From Physcomitrium patens (taxonomy: Eukaryota > Streptophyta > Bryopsida > Funariales > Funariaceae), in contig NC_037267.1 of assembly GCF_000002425.4 (NCBI RefSeq), positions 12,198,044 through 12,262,043 on the forward strand: a DNA stretch of 64,000 nucleotides, read 5' to 3'. The stretch's first letter is position 1; every line of letters begins with the position of its first letter. Positions 35,344 to 47,001 of this stretch are shown here, in pieces. Below the pieces are notes generated by a model that saw nothing but the letters and a program-made list of their open reading frames with translations, was not told where the DNA came from and searched no databases. Position numbers and translations under genes: made by a program.

Positions 35344-37085
35344 ATCCATTGTATGAACTGTTATAGAAGGGCTATCAATTTAAATGGAAAAAAAAGTATG
35401 TTAAAGTAGTGTAAAGATTGAAGAAATTATTGACATCATGTCTAGTGTTGAAAAAAGTTGATTATAAGTGCAATAGACTAGTGATTCTTACAGTGGATAT
35501 TTGTCCAATTGCCATTGGATGGATTGTAGGTCAAGATGATTTGATTGGATACAAATTTGCAATGCAATTTGGAGCTAAGGTTTTAAGTACTTGCCAACGT
35601 ACATATTCACAGGTGAAAAGAAAACTCTGGAGAGTTGTTTCAACTATGAAAGCTGAAAAGGATTGTTTGATTGGAGCTATGGTGGTAATTGAGATGGATT
35701 GTTTGCCTTTACTTGGAATGATTACCAATTTTACAATACCAAATATTGTGATGTTGAGATGGATTGCTTATATCAAATCACTAAATTTGAAATTTAGGCA
35801 TGTTGTGGGAAAAGACAATCCAGTAGCAGATACATTAACTCGAGCAGTATATGAAAGAAAAGATGAGATGGTTGAAGATATTTATGATGTTGGAACATTA
35901 TTCTATTTAGTATCAAATTTTAATAAAGAAGACAAGATATTTTTTGAAGAATTTTATGAAAGAGAATTATTGGAAATTGGTCTTTATTTGAATATCTTGA
36001 CTAAACAAGAAAATTGGTCAACAAAAAAATTTAATCAAATAAAAAAAAAGACTTATGGATTTTTGCTTCAAGAAGGGTTCTTATAGAAGAGATCAAAGAA
36101 AGAAATTGGAATTCTGAGACAAGTAGTAGGTATCAAAGAAGATCAATAAAGACTACTCAAGGAGTTTCATGAGAGTCTATAGATGGGACATAGAGGAATT
36201 TGAGCTACTTTTGCTAAATTGAAGGAATGATATTGCTGAAAGAATATGTATTGAGATGTAACCTTGTTTGTAAAAACTTTTGTAACTTTTTAGATGTATT
36301 CAAATATATGGCATCAAGATGGATTACATTTGACATATCCTTTGACTATTCATTTTAAATGGATTGTGGATTTAGTTACTATACCAATGAGACTATGGAA
36401 AATAAGATATTTAGTTTTGGCTTGTGAAGATTTATCAAACCAAGTAGAAGGTAGGACACTAAGAACAAAGTTCATAAAAAGAATTTGTAAGTTTTTACTT
36501 GAGGATGTTATTTGTTGCTATGGATGTGTAAAAAAGATTACTCAAGATCATGGAGAATTAGATGCACATAAAGCTCATGAGTTTTTTAAGAGATGTGGGA
36601 TTAAATTATCATTGACTATTACTTATAATTTAGAGGAGAATGCAAAGAGTGAACGTAGACATCCACCAATTGTAAAAGCCTTAATTAAAGCTTGGAATGG
36701 AAGACTGAAAGAATGGCTTCAACTTCTACTTTATGTATTATGGACTGATTGAACAACACATAATTCAGTGACCGGATATATGCCAATTGAAGAACGTGTG
36801 CCACCTTGGAGTATGCTACCATGGAAAGATGGATTAACAAGAGAGGAATTGTTAGCTATTAGAATTTGGCAACTTGAACAAAGATTAGAAGATGTCGAAT
36901 TAACATTAAAAAGATTAAAAAAGGTAAGGTTAGGAAATAAGACTTGATTTCATGAGCAACATCACTTGATGCCTAAAGTAATTGAAGAAGGTGATTGGAT
37001 ACTTATTTATGACAGTAGTTTGGATAACCAACATAGTACTTTGCAAAAGTTTTCAAAACGTTGGTTTGGTCCATATGTAGTAGTA
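35344..37085 (+). pseudogene. Element B RNase H and integrase relic
   Basis: It continues B's pol after G. RNase H is at 35418-36086 (VILTVDICPIAIGWIVGQDD; DCLPLLGM) and runs into the integrase zinc region. The integrase core at 36294-36752 has HFKWIVDLVTIP (first Asp) and ITQDHGELDAH (second Asp kept), then the NLEENAKSERRH region. The C-terminal WFGPYVVVT segment ends at 37089, where H is inserted. Stops and indels interrupt the frame several times, for example at 36087 and 36752. Confidence 0.88.
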
Positions 37086-37089
37086 ACGG

Positions 37090-38052
37090 TGTCATGATGT
37101 AACATGACTAATGGGTAAAAAAGTGTAGAAATTACTATAATATTAGAGATCTTAGTTCAAAGTATTAGAAAAAATTATCATAGAAATATACTTAATAGTC
37201 AAAAGGGTAGTAAAATTTGAAGGTACCAATGCTGCCTTTTTAGAAAGGTGACTTCTACTTACTTTATAAGACCATAAATAAGGCAAAAAAAAGTAGATTA
37301 AAAAATAAATAATATAGGCACCTTAAGAAGGAAATTAAGAGTAAATTCTAGCAAAATTTACTTAGAAAAACTAGATATTGATACCCGAATAGGGCCAGTT
37401 ATGAACCAGGGTTGAAATCATACCCTGAGGCACAAAACCGAGTCTCGATGTTGACTCCAGAGTTCTTTTACAAATTGGAGAGTGGAATTTGATAGAAAAT
37501 GGAATAAGATTTCTATGAATATTAATTTTAGGCGATTTGGAGTTGTTATGACTTTGTAAGAGCTTTACAAAGTTAAGATTGTTTTTGGATGACTTGGATT
37601 TTGTAAAATAAAATAAGGTTGATGTTTCTAGTAATTTCAAGAGTTTTATAACAGATCTATGGATAAAATTTTGTAGGTTAATGGTTATAGTTGCGTTTAA
37701 TATGAGTTGTAAATTTTAGCTTGATCTAATATTGAAATGAGGATTATTGAGGTTTAAGTGGGTCAAAGACTCAGAAAGTAGAATTTTAGGTGTAGTGAGG
37801 ATTTTTAAGATTTCTTGCAATCTACTAGTTGGATTGGAGTGAAATTTATGTGAGAGAATATTAGACTTGTTTTTCTATGTATATGAGAATTTTGAGATCA
37901 ATTGAATAGTAAAAAGGAGAAATATTGGCTTTAGAAGATTAGCATCAAGGTTGGAGAAGGAGGCCGACCAATACTCGAGCATGTTTTTGAGGTTATCGTC
38001 TATTTGCCAAGTGTCTAGAGCATTCTCAAGCAAGACTTCATATATTACGACA
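37090..38052 (+). repeat. Element H 5' LTR (array lost)
   Basis: Begins TGTCATGATGTAACATGA and ends CATATATTACGACA. It is 592 bp shorter than the 3' LTR, almost exactly the CCTAAA-array segment of the 3' copy, with the junction near 38018. Confidence 0.88.
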
Positions 38053-38299
38053 TATTTGGTGAATCCAATGTGAAAAGCTTGAGGTGAAAGGTGTTAAATT
38101 TTATTGGTGATTATTTGGATTGATCGTCTATTTGATGGCAAGAAAATGGATTTCAGAGCTTTTTGAATTCTTGGAGCTTTAAAGACTATTTTCAAACACA
38201 TTGGTAATATTTGAATTATCATGAAGTACCATAGGACTTTATAGACATGTTGGAACATTTTGAAGTATCATAAGGTATTTATTAGAGTATTTCAAGGAA

Positions 38300-39250
38300 T
38301 ATTTTTGAATATTGTAGAATAAAATGGAGGATGTGTCATCAAGGCCTTTGGATAGGTTGAATATTTTGGATGGGCCAAATATTAGTGAGTTTTTTAAGGC
38401 TTTTTGTATATTCATAGAAGAAAAACAAAGAGTGTAAGTAACTGAAAAAGATATCACAAGCGCATTGCAAGGAGTCATCAACAAATTTGGGAGGTTTACA
38501 AGATGCAACATCACTAAGATTTTACAAGTTTATACATGTGAGATGGAAACATGCCAAATTCCTAAGGTGAAGATGATTTCAAGCTTCCATTTGGCTATTG
38601 AACTTGAGATTCATAAAAAGATGAAGAGATTATTTGGAGAGAATGTGGAGACATGGTCAAATTTTAAGAACTTTTGAAGAAAGAATTTATTGATGGAGAT
38701 GAAGATAAGATTATCAAGCAAAAGTTTTTGAATTGAATAGAGTTGAAACCACGCAAGCATATGGATCTTTATGAATTCTTGGAAGAATTTGAGAGGAGAT
38801 TTTATCAACTCTCATCTTCAAAGAGATAGTCATTGAGTGCTTTAAAGGTAGAGTTGTTTTTAAATGGTATTGATAATGCTTTGAGAGACAAGATTTTCAC
38901 GCTTCTTATAGATGAGTCTATGGAGAGTAGTTGTATCAATAATTGGGAGAAGTTGAAGGAAGCAGTGATTATTTTAGCAAGGCAATAAGAAGCACAAGCT
39001 AAAGGAGTTGCAATATGGCCTAAGAAAGCTTCTACTTTGGCTTCTATATCATCATTATCAATGCAAGGGACTAATCTTAAAAAAAGAGAAATAGAAGAGT
39101 AAGTGGAAGACTTCAATGGAAGAGCCAATTCTTTACAGATAAAAGAAATTGGATCTTATACTAAAGATGGTGAAAGAGAGAACAAACACTTTTTTCAAAC
39201 TATTACTATAGAAGATCAAGGTATCCAAAATTTTGAAGACAATATGGAGG
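38300..39250 (+). pseudogene. Element H gag-like relic
   Basis: The frame 38465-38677 and its continuation across stops align loosely with the N-terminal gag of G: a MVNKIDQF-type start, an EMETCQIPKVKM helix (like EMELNR in G), and a downstream LYEFLEEFERRFYQLSS segment (like ELLREFERQYSQLS). Clear divergence from G and C suggests a distinct gag lineage. No zinc knuckle was found. Confidence 0.7.
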
Positions 39251-39286
39251 TAGATTGGAAAAATAAATGATATAGGCATCAAGGAT

Positions 39287-39850
39287 TTGGAAATTAATGA
39301 TAATAAGGTTGAAAGCTATGGCTATTCTACATTGAGTAAGTTTGTACAAGTTGGTGATGGAAATTTGAATGGAACATTTTTTGGTGATAAAAAGACATTT
39401 TCTACATTTGAAGGAAATGAGGATGTTTTGCTTAATATTTTGGATTATGTTGAAGAATTTAAGATTGAACTTTTACAAAAAATAGATTATGGATCTATTG
39501 AAGGTTATAATCGTGAAGATTGTATGAATTCACAACATTATGATGTGAGAAGTTGTGGAATTATGCATGGATATGATGATGAAATTCAAATTGCATTTGG
39601 ATATGAGACCACATATGAATTGGGTGAAAGAAGTTATGAATTTTCACATGATTATTATAAAGAGGGTTATGAAATTGTACAAGGTTATGATACTAAATGT
39701 GGTTGTGAAACCACAAAGGATTATTGTGAAAGTTATGAGACTTTTCAAGAGCATGAGATTTCAAAAGGGCATGAGATTTTTCAATATTATGAAGTTATAC
39801 AATGCTTTGAGACAACAAAAGGTTATGATGTTTCACAAGGATGCATTTAA
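39287..39850 (+). CDS. Element H private ORF with hexapeptide repeats (187 aa)
   Basis: An uninterrupted frame of 187 residues, unusual among the decayed frames around it. Residues 128-186 are a tandem hexapeptide repeat of the type aromatic/His-acidic-(I/V/T)-x-(Q/K)-(G/x), encoded by an 18-bp minisatellite (39668-39847). Looser copies start near residue 95. The N-terminal 70 residues are acidic and have no recognised domain. It is not seen in B, C or G, which have protease and RT at this point. It may be a gag-adjacent protein of a non-autonomous element, or just an expanded minisatellite. No function is assigned. Confidence 0.5.
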   Translation: MEINDNKVESYGYSTLSKFVQVGDGNLNGTFFGDKKTFSTFEGNEDVLLNILDYVEEFKIELLQKIDYGSIEGYNREDCMNSQHYDVRSCGIMHGYDDEIQIAFGYETTYELGERSYEFSHDYYKEGYEIVQGYDTKCGCETTKDYCESYETFQEHEISKGHEIFQYYEVIQCFETTKGYDVSQGCI

Positions 39851-40439
39851 GAAGGTATGAAGGATATTATATAAGATTATGTGGCAAATAAAGATTATGG
39901 AATAAAAGATAAGGGTGCCAAGTTATTGGCTATGATTAAGTTAATTGTCAGCACTTCTCTTTTGGATCAAGGTCAAGGTTACATAAGTAATGCACATGTA
40001 ATGGAAATACAATTGGATTTTGACAAAGATAAGATTTATCATCAAGTATAAAATTCAATTGTTGAAAATCTAAAAATCTTCAAATATAAAGACAAGAAAA
40101 ATGGATTTAAAGATTATATGGACATCTTAAATGGGACTTGGAATCAAAGAAATAAGAAAAAAGATACAAGCAAGATGTATGTGGCCATATGGAAGAGGTT
40201 TCAATTCAATCTTTTCATTTCAAATTTTGTACCTCTCTAATGGTTTGGTCATGTGAAAAAGAAGACATTTCCAAAATACTTGTATATGTGGAATAAATAG
40301 AAACATTGGTATTAAAAAAAAAAAAAAAAAGAAAAAAAAAAGAGATTTTGGAGAAGTATCATTGAAAAGCAAGACTATGGAGATATAAAAAAAGAAGTAC
40401 TCTTATAAGATATAGGTGCCTTTGATTTAAAATTTATTG

Positions 40440-40799
40440 GAATTTAAAAAAAAATTAATTGAGAAAGAATTATGTGAGTTAGGAATATTAGAAGATGATG
40501 AAAGATTTTGGAATTTATCAAGAAAATGGATTGAAAGACTTTTGGAGAAAATTGTATCTATTGAATTAAAGGATGATGATAAGAAAAATGAATGAAGATA
40601 TTCAAACAAAGCCAGAGAGAAATAAATATAGAAGACTTTGTTGAAGACATAAATCTTTTAAGACAACAAGATGATTTTGATTTGAATAGCAAAAATGAAG
40701 AAGAATAATTGGATAAAGACATTGAGAATATAGTATGAATCAAACAAAGTTGGATTATTTAGTGCATATCAGAGGATGCACAAGTTCAAAAGGGATGGA
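40440..40799 (+). pseudogene. Element H deleted pol tail
   Basis: About 40455-40560 matches the pre-RT linker of B and G (ELGILEDDERFW-like). Then, without RT, RNase H or integrase core, sequence near 40590 onward matches the acidic tail after integrase in G and runs into the polypurine tract before the LTR. This is an internal deletion junction. Confidence 0.72.
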
Positions 40800-42354
40800 T
40801 GTCATGTTGTAACATGACTATATGGTAAAAGATGATAATATGGATCTTCTTATAGAAGAGCCAAGTTAAAAGATAAAAAAGAAAAATATGGATAAAAGAT
40901 AGGGAGGTAATAAAACTTTTAGTAGTAATGCTACCTTTTTAGAAAAGTGACTTCTATTTACTTTGTAGGACCATAAATAAGACAAAAAAAATTAGAAATT
41001 AACTAATTAGAGTAATTATAACAAAAATTAGAGTAAATTCTAGTAAAAATTATTTAAAAAAACTAGATATTGATACCCAAAGAGGGCCGGTTATGAACCA
41101 AGGTCGAAATCAGACCCCAAGGCACAAAACTGAGCTGTGATGACGATTCTGGGATTCTTTTGTAGATTGAAGAATGTTATTAGAGAACAAACTTAATAAG
41201 ATTTTAATAATTTTTTTTTTTGGATGATTTGGATCCGTATTGACTTTGTAAGAGCTTTGCAAAGTCAAGGTTTGTTTCGGATGACTTGGGTTTTGTGAAA
41301 TAAAATAGGATTTATGTTTTGGGTGATTTCAAGAGTTTTGTAATAGATCTACAAGTGAAATTTTGTGAATAAATGGTTATAGTTGTGTTCAATATGTGTT
41401 GTAAATTTGAGCTTGATCGAAGGATTGGATTGAGGTTATTGAGGTTTAAGTAGGTCAAGGTCTCAAAAAGTAGAATTTTAGATCCAATAAGGGTTTTTAA
41501 GATTTCTTACAATCTACTAGTTGGATTAAAGTTAAATTTATATGAGAGGATATAAGACTTATTTTCCTATGTGTATGAGAATTTTAAAATCAATCAAATG
41601 GTGAAAAGAAGAGATATTGGCTTTGGAAAATTAGTATCAAGGTCGGAGAAGGAGGTCGCCTAATATCTAAGCACGTTTTTGAGGCTATTGTCTACTGAGT
41701 AATTTCGATCATTTTTAAATTTTTTTATTCTTGTTGTAAATTTAATTATTAAGAATCATGCAAATTTTGAATTAAGATCAACGATTCATTCATTAGTAAT
41801 TGAGGTTTAAATCTGTTGTAGAAATTATTAGGGTTTGATTTAGGGTTTAAGATTTGGTTATGGTTTGATTTAGGATTAGAGTTTGATTAAGACTTTAGGA
41901 TTTGGTTTAGGATTTAAGGTTTGGTTAAGATTTGGTTTAGGATTTAGGGTTTGGTTAAGGTTTGATTTAGAATTAGGATTGAATTAGGATTTGATTTATG
42001 GTTTAGAATTTGATTAGGATTTGATTTAGGATTAGGATTTATTTAAGGTTGTTTAGGTTTTGATTATGGTTTGCTTAGGGATTGTTTAGAGTTTTTTAGG
42101 ATTTGTTTAGAGTTTTTTTAGGATTTAATTAAGATTTGTTTAGGATTGTTTAGAGTTTGGTTAGGATTTGGTTAGAATTTATTTAGGATTGTTTAGAGTT
42201 TGGTTAGGGTTTGACTAGGATTTGATTAAGGTTTATTTAAGTTTTGATTAGGATTTGGTTAGGATTTTTAAGACTTGTTGTTGCAATTTTTTCTTTTATC
42301 TTCTACAGCTAAGTGCTTGGTGTATTCTCAAGCCAAACGCCACGTAATACAACA
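40800..42354 (+). repeat. Element H 3' LTR
   Basis: Begins TGTCATGTTGTAACATGA and ends CACGTAATACAACA. It carries a TTTAGG-rich array at about 41828-42260 (reverse complement of the arrays in C, D and M, as expected from its opposite orientation). Confidence 0.9.
41828..42260. repeat. telomere-like TTTAGG array in H's 3' LTR
   Basis: Repeated GATTTAGG, GTTTAGG and several exact TTTAGGG units interspersed with GGTTAGG and GATTAGG. It is absent from H's own 5' LTR. Confidence 0.75.
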
Positions 42355-42358
42355 ACGG

Positions 42359-42644
42359 TTCATGATAATACCACATATTCATGAAGGAAGTTAGATGGTA
42401 TGAGGTTGAAGTTACCTATTGCTGAAAAGCAAGACAAGATTTTTAAAAGATGAGATAGAAAAATCAATATAGAAGATCATGCTAAAGATATCAATATTTT
42501 TAAAGAATATAATTGTTTTGAAGAGGATGATGAAAATAGAAATGAAATATTTGATGAAGAAAATGGAGAGATGGTGTGACTCCAATTATGGCATATGGTT
42601 CATTTGGCACATGTCAGAGGATGCACAAGTTAAGAAGAGGTGGA
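42359..42644 (+). pseudogene. Element B integrase C-terminal tail and polypurine tract
   Basis: It resumes B after H with the TTCATGATAATACC segment that follows WFGPYVV in G, then an acidic tail and AAGAAGAGGTGGA directly before the 3' LTR. Only short open pieces remain. Confidence 0.8.
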
Positions 42645-43964
42645 TGTCATGTTGTGACATGATTATATAGTGAAAATATGACTAAAAATAATTGTTTAAT
42701 TTATACTCTATTATATTAATTCAACAAGAATTCAAAATATTTTAATAAGGCTTTTATGAAACCCTCTTAGCCTATTTTCTTGCTTTAACAATAAGTAGAT
42801 AAAATTTAATTAATATTTTTACCTTCTAGGATATAAAAACTTTTATACTGCCTTAGAAAGACCATAAATTATTAAAATCAAGGTAGAAGAGATAAATAGT
42901 TGGTATAGCTGATACTAGGATCAAGTTGAAGGTAGAATTGGGCTAAAAAATCCTTAGGATAGATTACATTGATACTCGAGGGTCGACCATTTGTGAGATG
43001 GAATCAAAATTTGATATCTAGTTACTAAAATGATTACCTAAGAAAAATTAGGATTTTATTCAAAGATTGGAGATTAGGATTTGACAGCTTGCTTTAAGCT
43101 CTTTTTGAAGGCATAAGAATTATTTTTGTAGGATTTTTGAAGACTTGACAATTAATATTCAAAATCAAGATTTGTATTGGTGATTTGGATTTTATATAAT
43201 ATATTTAGGGCTAGCAATTTTGACTAGTTTATGCAATTAGTGTAGTATCTATAGTTCAAAATTTAGTACTGGTTGGATTATTGGGTATTAAGTGTCTATG
43301 AAATTTTGTGATAATCTAATAGTGTGGTTTAGAAATATTTGGTTTTTAATCCAAGAGGATTTTGGAAGTTGGTAGTTTGGGATTGGGTAGGATTTCTATG
43401 ATATCCGGAGATCTATCAATCAGATCAAGGTGAAATTTGGCATAGTGTTGAAGGACTTAAAGATGAAGCTATATACCAATTTTGAGTTAAAGTTAACGGT
43501 TGGAGAAGGAGAAATCACTACTAGGATTTTTGCTTCACTTTTCAAGTTGGCAGCCAAATGACATTAGTGCAATTTTTGGAAGTTTTCTCATAATTTGTAA
43601 GTTGGATTGGGCTGAAAGTTCTTGAGTGTATAGAAAAGTTACATTGAAAATTGCATGCAAAATTTTATTTCAAGTAGATGGTCAGATTAGAAGTTATAAC
43701 TTATTAAAGCTCACTAATTACGATTGGAGCTTATAAGAAAAATCTAAATTACTTAAGTATAAAATTAATAAGGTAATTGGGATTGATGTATGATTAAGAC
43801 TATTAAAAAATGTATTTTTAGTACTTTTGCATTACAATTTGGATTACATTCTTCTCATATGGATAAAATCTATTAAGATTTGTTGGATACTTGTGAAATA
43901 CAACTTCACCTTTCATAGCTAGGTGCTTGGTGCATTCCTAAATAAGACAACATATAATATGACA
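42645..43964 (+). repeat. Element B 3' LTR
   Basis: A 1320-bp LTR beginning TGTCATGTTGTGACATGA and ending TATAATATGACA. It provides the unoccupied form of the site hit by M in the 5' LTR. Confidence 0.92.
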
Positions 43965-43968
43965 ATAT

Positions 43969-44535
43969 TTGACTTGTAAAGAAAAACTTCAGTGGAATAA
44001 AGAAGTAGAAGCATTGTTTCATACTTTAAAGAAAGAGTTTACTTCTGTACCAATCTTGTATAGTATCAATTTTTATAAGGTATTTTTTATAAAAACAAAT
44101 GCATCAAACTTTGCTATAAGTGCCATATTGTCATAAATGGAAAGAGATGACAAACTCCACCTAGTAGCTTTTCATTCTAAATTTTTTTTAATAGTTGAGA
44201 TTAATTATGAGATCCATGACAAAGAGCTCCTTGCAATTGTGGATTCATTTCAAGAATGGCATCATTATTTAGAAGGCGCTTCAAGTCTAGTTACCATGTA
44301 TATGGATCATAAGAAGCTCAATTACTTTATATCAACACGTGTTTTGAATTGTCATCAAGCCCGTTGGAGCATGTCTTTATCCAGATTCAATTTTAAGATA
44401 ACTTATCTACTCAAAAAACAACAAGGTCTATCAGACGCCTTTTCTCGATGTTCTTATCTTACACCAAAAGAAGGAGATGCATCTTTTGATCAACAAAGAA
44501 TGATTCTCTTGAAGCCTAAGTATTTCTATCTTTGA
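43969..44535 (+). pseudogene. Element A RNase H relic
   Basis: Continues A's pol after B. The first part (LQWNKEVEALFHTLKKEF) follows the RT connection. The open frame 44137-44535 includes HSKFFLIVEINYEIHDKELL and a DHKKLNYF block. The usual TDASNFAIGA segment reads KTNASNFAISA, so the first catalytic Asp is Asn. Confidence 0.9.
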
Positions 44536-44559
44536 GCAATAAAATCAATATTAACTGTT

Positions 44560-45705
44560 GATTCAACCTTTATGAAGCAAATCCAATTAAGTATGTCCTC
44601 TAATCCTCTTGTTCATGATATCAAGAATCTTTCTTCTAAGTCTTATGATATTTCAAAGTTCGAGTTCAAGAACAACCTTTTCTATTTCGAAAGATGCTTA
44701 TATGTTCCAAAAAGAATAGCACATTTACATATTCTTTAAGCACGTTATGACTTTTCAACAACAAGATTTTTTGGATACAAGAAGACTTTAAAGCTTATAT
44801 CAAGAGATTTTTGGTGGCTAGAAATGAGAAAGGTGATAAAAGACTTTATACAATCATGTGATACTTGTTCAAGATCCAAAACTCCTCGCCATCCAGCTTA
44901 TGAACTTCTTCAACTGTTACCAATTTTAAAACAACCATGGTCTTCTGTTTCTATCGATTTTATCACGGATCTTCCAATCTCAAGTTAGTATAATTCCATA
45001 TTCATAATTGTAGTTTGCTTCACCAAAATGGCACATTTTGTACTATGTACAAAATCTATTTCAAGTCAAGAAATAACTAAGATTTTTATTGGCAATATCT
45101 ATCACTATCATGCATTGCCAAAGGATATTATATCTAATAGAGGGATTCAATTTGTATTAAGATTTTGAAGAACTCTATTTAAGATTCTAAAGGTGGATAT
45201 AAAGCTTTCTTCAATTTTTATCCTCAAATTGATGGGCAAACAAAACAAGTGAATCAAGTTTTAGAGTAGTATTTGAGATGTACCATCAACTATCATCAGG
45301 ATAATTGGACAACTCTTTTACCATTAGTATAGTTTACATACAATAATTTGGTACATTCTTTTACTCAACAAACACCTTTCTTTGCCAATTATGGTTATTA
45401 TCCACAACTTGATATTTTTGACTTTTCAAAAGTTGTTAATCCTACAGAGGAAGATTTAACAAATCATTTATTAGAGCTACATACAATAATGAATATACAA
45501 TTAAAAGAAGTTCAAGAATGGCAAAAGACCAACGCGGTTGCCTATGGCAAAGAACAACCCCAATTTAATATAGTCAACAAGGTATAGTTACTTCATCGCA
45601 ATATCAAGACTACTTATCTTTGTGATAAGTTGGACTATTGTAGGCTGGGACGTTTTTCTATTTGTGAATAAATTAATCTTCTTGCTTATCAATTACATCT
45701 ATTGG
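44560..45705 (+). pseudogene. Element A integrase relic
   Basis: The zinc region retains SCDTCSRSK. The core has SIDFITDLP (first Asp), but the second Asp motif reads ISNRGIQF (Asp to Asn) and the Glu motif reads DGQTKQVNQ (family: Glu where Lys stands), so two of three catalytic acids are gone. All are G-to-A changes. The frame has stops near 45165 and 45270. The C-terminal part is cut at 45705 by S2 and resumes at 46998. Confidence 0.87.
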
Positions 45706-46584
45706 TGTCGTATCATATTTGAGCATAATATATAAAAACTAAATAAGAATTATTAAATCTATTAGTTCTTAACTTATGTTTTCTTATTTAATAAAATATT
45801 TTAAAAAATGATTAGAAATAAGAATTAATTATTTAATTAAGTATTAGATTAGAATAAAGATTAATAAAAAACATATATAATTGAGTGAATTTTATTAATA
45901 ATAAGTATTATAGTTGATAGAAATTAAAAAATAAGTTTATACAAGGAAAAATTACGATTTAGGATAATTAAAATTTTAAAGTATCCATTCAATATAAAAA
46001 TTTTTAGACATATTTTTAATAGATCTATAAATAGATATATAAAATTTTATAGAAAAATAAATTATGATTTGTGAGAAATAGAGATTTAAAGAAAGAAAAG
46101 ATGTCGGGTAGCTAGATTATAGGGATAAGAATTGAGGCTATGGACATCAAGTGGTGACTTGGATTTGTGGAGATGGATAGATGATAGGATGCTTGGGTGG
46201 CATCTAGGAGGTCTTCAGTTTGAATCTCTATGTTGGCACATGGAGAGGAGATAAAAGAATAATATTCTCTAAAAATCCTCAATTAATTTATTGAAGATAT
46301 TTAGAGTGTTGGCTCCACAATGCTTGCATTAGAGAATTATGTTGAATGAGAAGGACACTTGTCACCTATGGGTGGGAGCAAGGAATCTCCCTTAATAGTA
46401 GCATGATGTGTGATGCCTATACCTTATATATGTTCATCTTCCTAATAGATTGATATATAGCTTCTCCTAAAAAGGAAGAAGCCACAAGTTGGTAGTGGCT
46501 TAAAGTGCAATGGCATCAATCCTTTGGAATCCTCAATACTACATTTTTTTTTTTTTTTTTTTTTTTTCAAGACATATACATATT

Positions 46585-46650
<66 letters not shown>

Positions 46651-46997
46651 AAAGGATTAAGGTTTAGAGTTTGGGAGTAGGATTTAGGGTTTGGAAGTAG
46701 AATTTAAGATTTAAGATTTAGAAGTAGGGTTTAGGATGGAAAATTTTGAAAAACAAAAGGGCAATCGGCTTAGGAGGGAGATATAAGGACTCTTGAGGGG
46801 AGTTTTGGCTCTCTTATATTTTATTTTTTTTTACAAATATTTAAAGAAAGAAACTTTTTGATATGAGAATAACTAAATTTAGAAAAGATTCATATTTTAT
46901 AGAGTGTTATGAATGTTCTAGAATTATAATATAGTAGAGCAATCAGTAGTAGTAAGAAGCCTAGTGTTTTCTTAAGGCAAACTCTGTTTCGACGACA
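45706..46997. mobile_element. Solo LTR S2 in A's integrase C-terminus
   Basis: A 1292-bp sequence starting TGTCGTATCA and ending TTTCGACGACA, flanked by TTGG on both sides (45702-45705 and 46998-47001). The integrase C-terminal block reads LHL-L-EFIKF across it. Its last part matches S1. It contains a T-run (about 46543-46567), a long AT microsatellite (46589-46646) and a short TTTAGG-like array (46650-46735). Confidence 0.88.
46589..46646. repeat. (AT)n microsatellite in S2
   Basis: A continuous alternating AT run of almost 60 bases. Confidence 0.95.
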
Positions 46998-47001
46998 TTG
47001 G

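Larger units (their letters stand above)
37090..42354 (+). mobile_element. Element H: non-autonomous LTR element (gag plus private ORF, no pol) in B's integrase
   Basis: It has LTRs at 37090-38052 and 40800-42354 and is flanked by exact 4-bp duplicates ACGG (37086-37089 and 42355-42358), with B's integrase resuming at once. Internal sequence has a primer-binding site like B's (38058), a gag-like region, a private ORF with hexapeptide repeats, then a short piece of the pre-RT linker joined to the integrase tail and polypurine tract. RT, RNase H and most of integrase are absent, so it must have depended on a relative. Confidence 0.92.
17658..43964 (+). mobile_element. Element B: Ty3/gypsy element inserted in A's pol, itself split by M, J, G and H
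   Basis: 5' LTR 17658-20982 (containing M), primer-binding region, gag, protease, RT, RNase H, integrase, 3' LTR 42645-43964. It is flanked by ACGT on the left (17654-17657) and ATAT on the right (43965-43968), a 4-bp duplication whose right copy lost its CpG on both strands. After subtracting M and one 4-bp duplicate, the 5' LTR is 1320 bp, exactly the length of the 3' LTR. All coding parts are degenerate. Confidence 0.92.
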
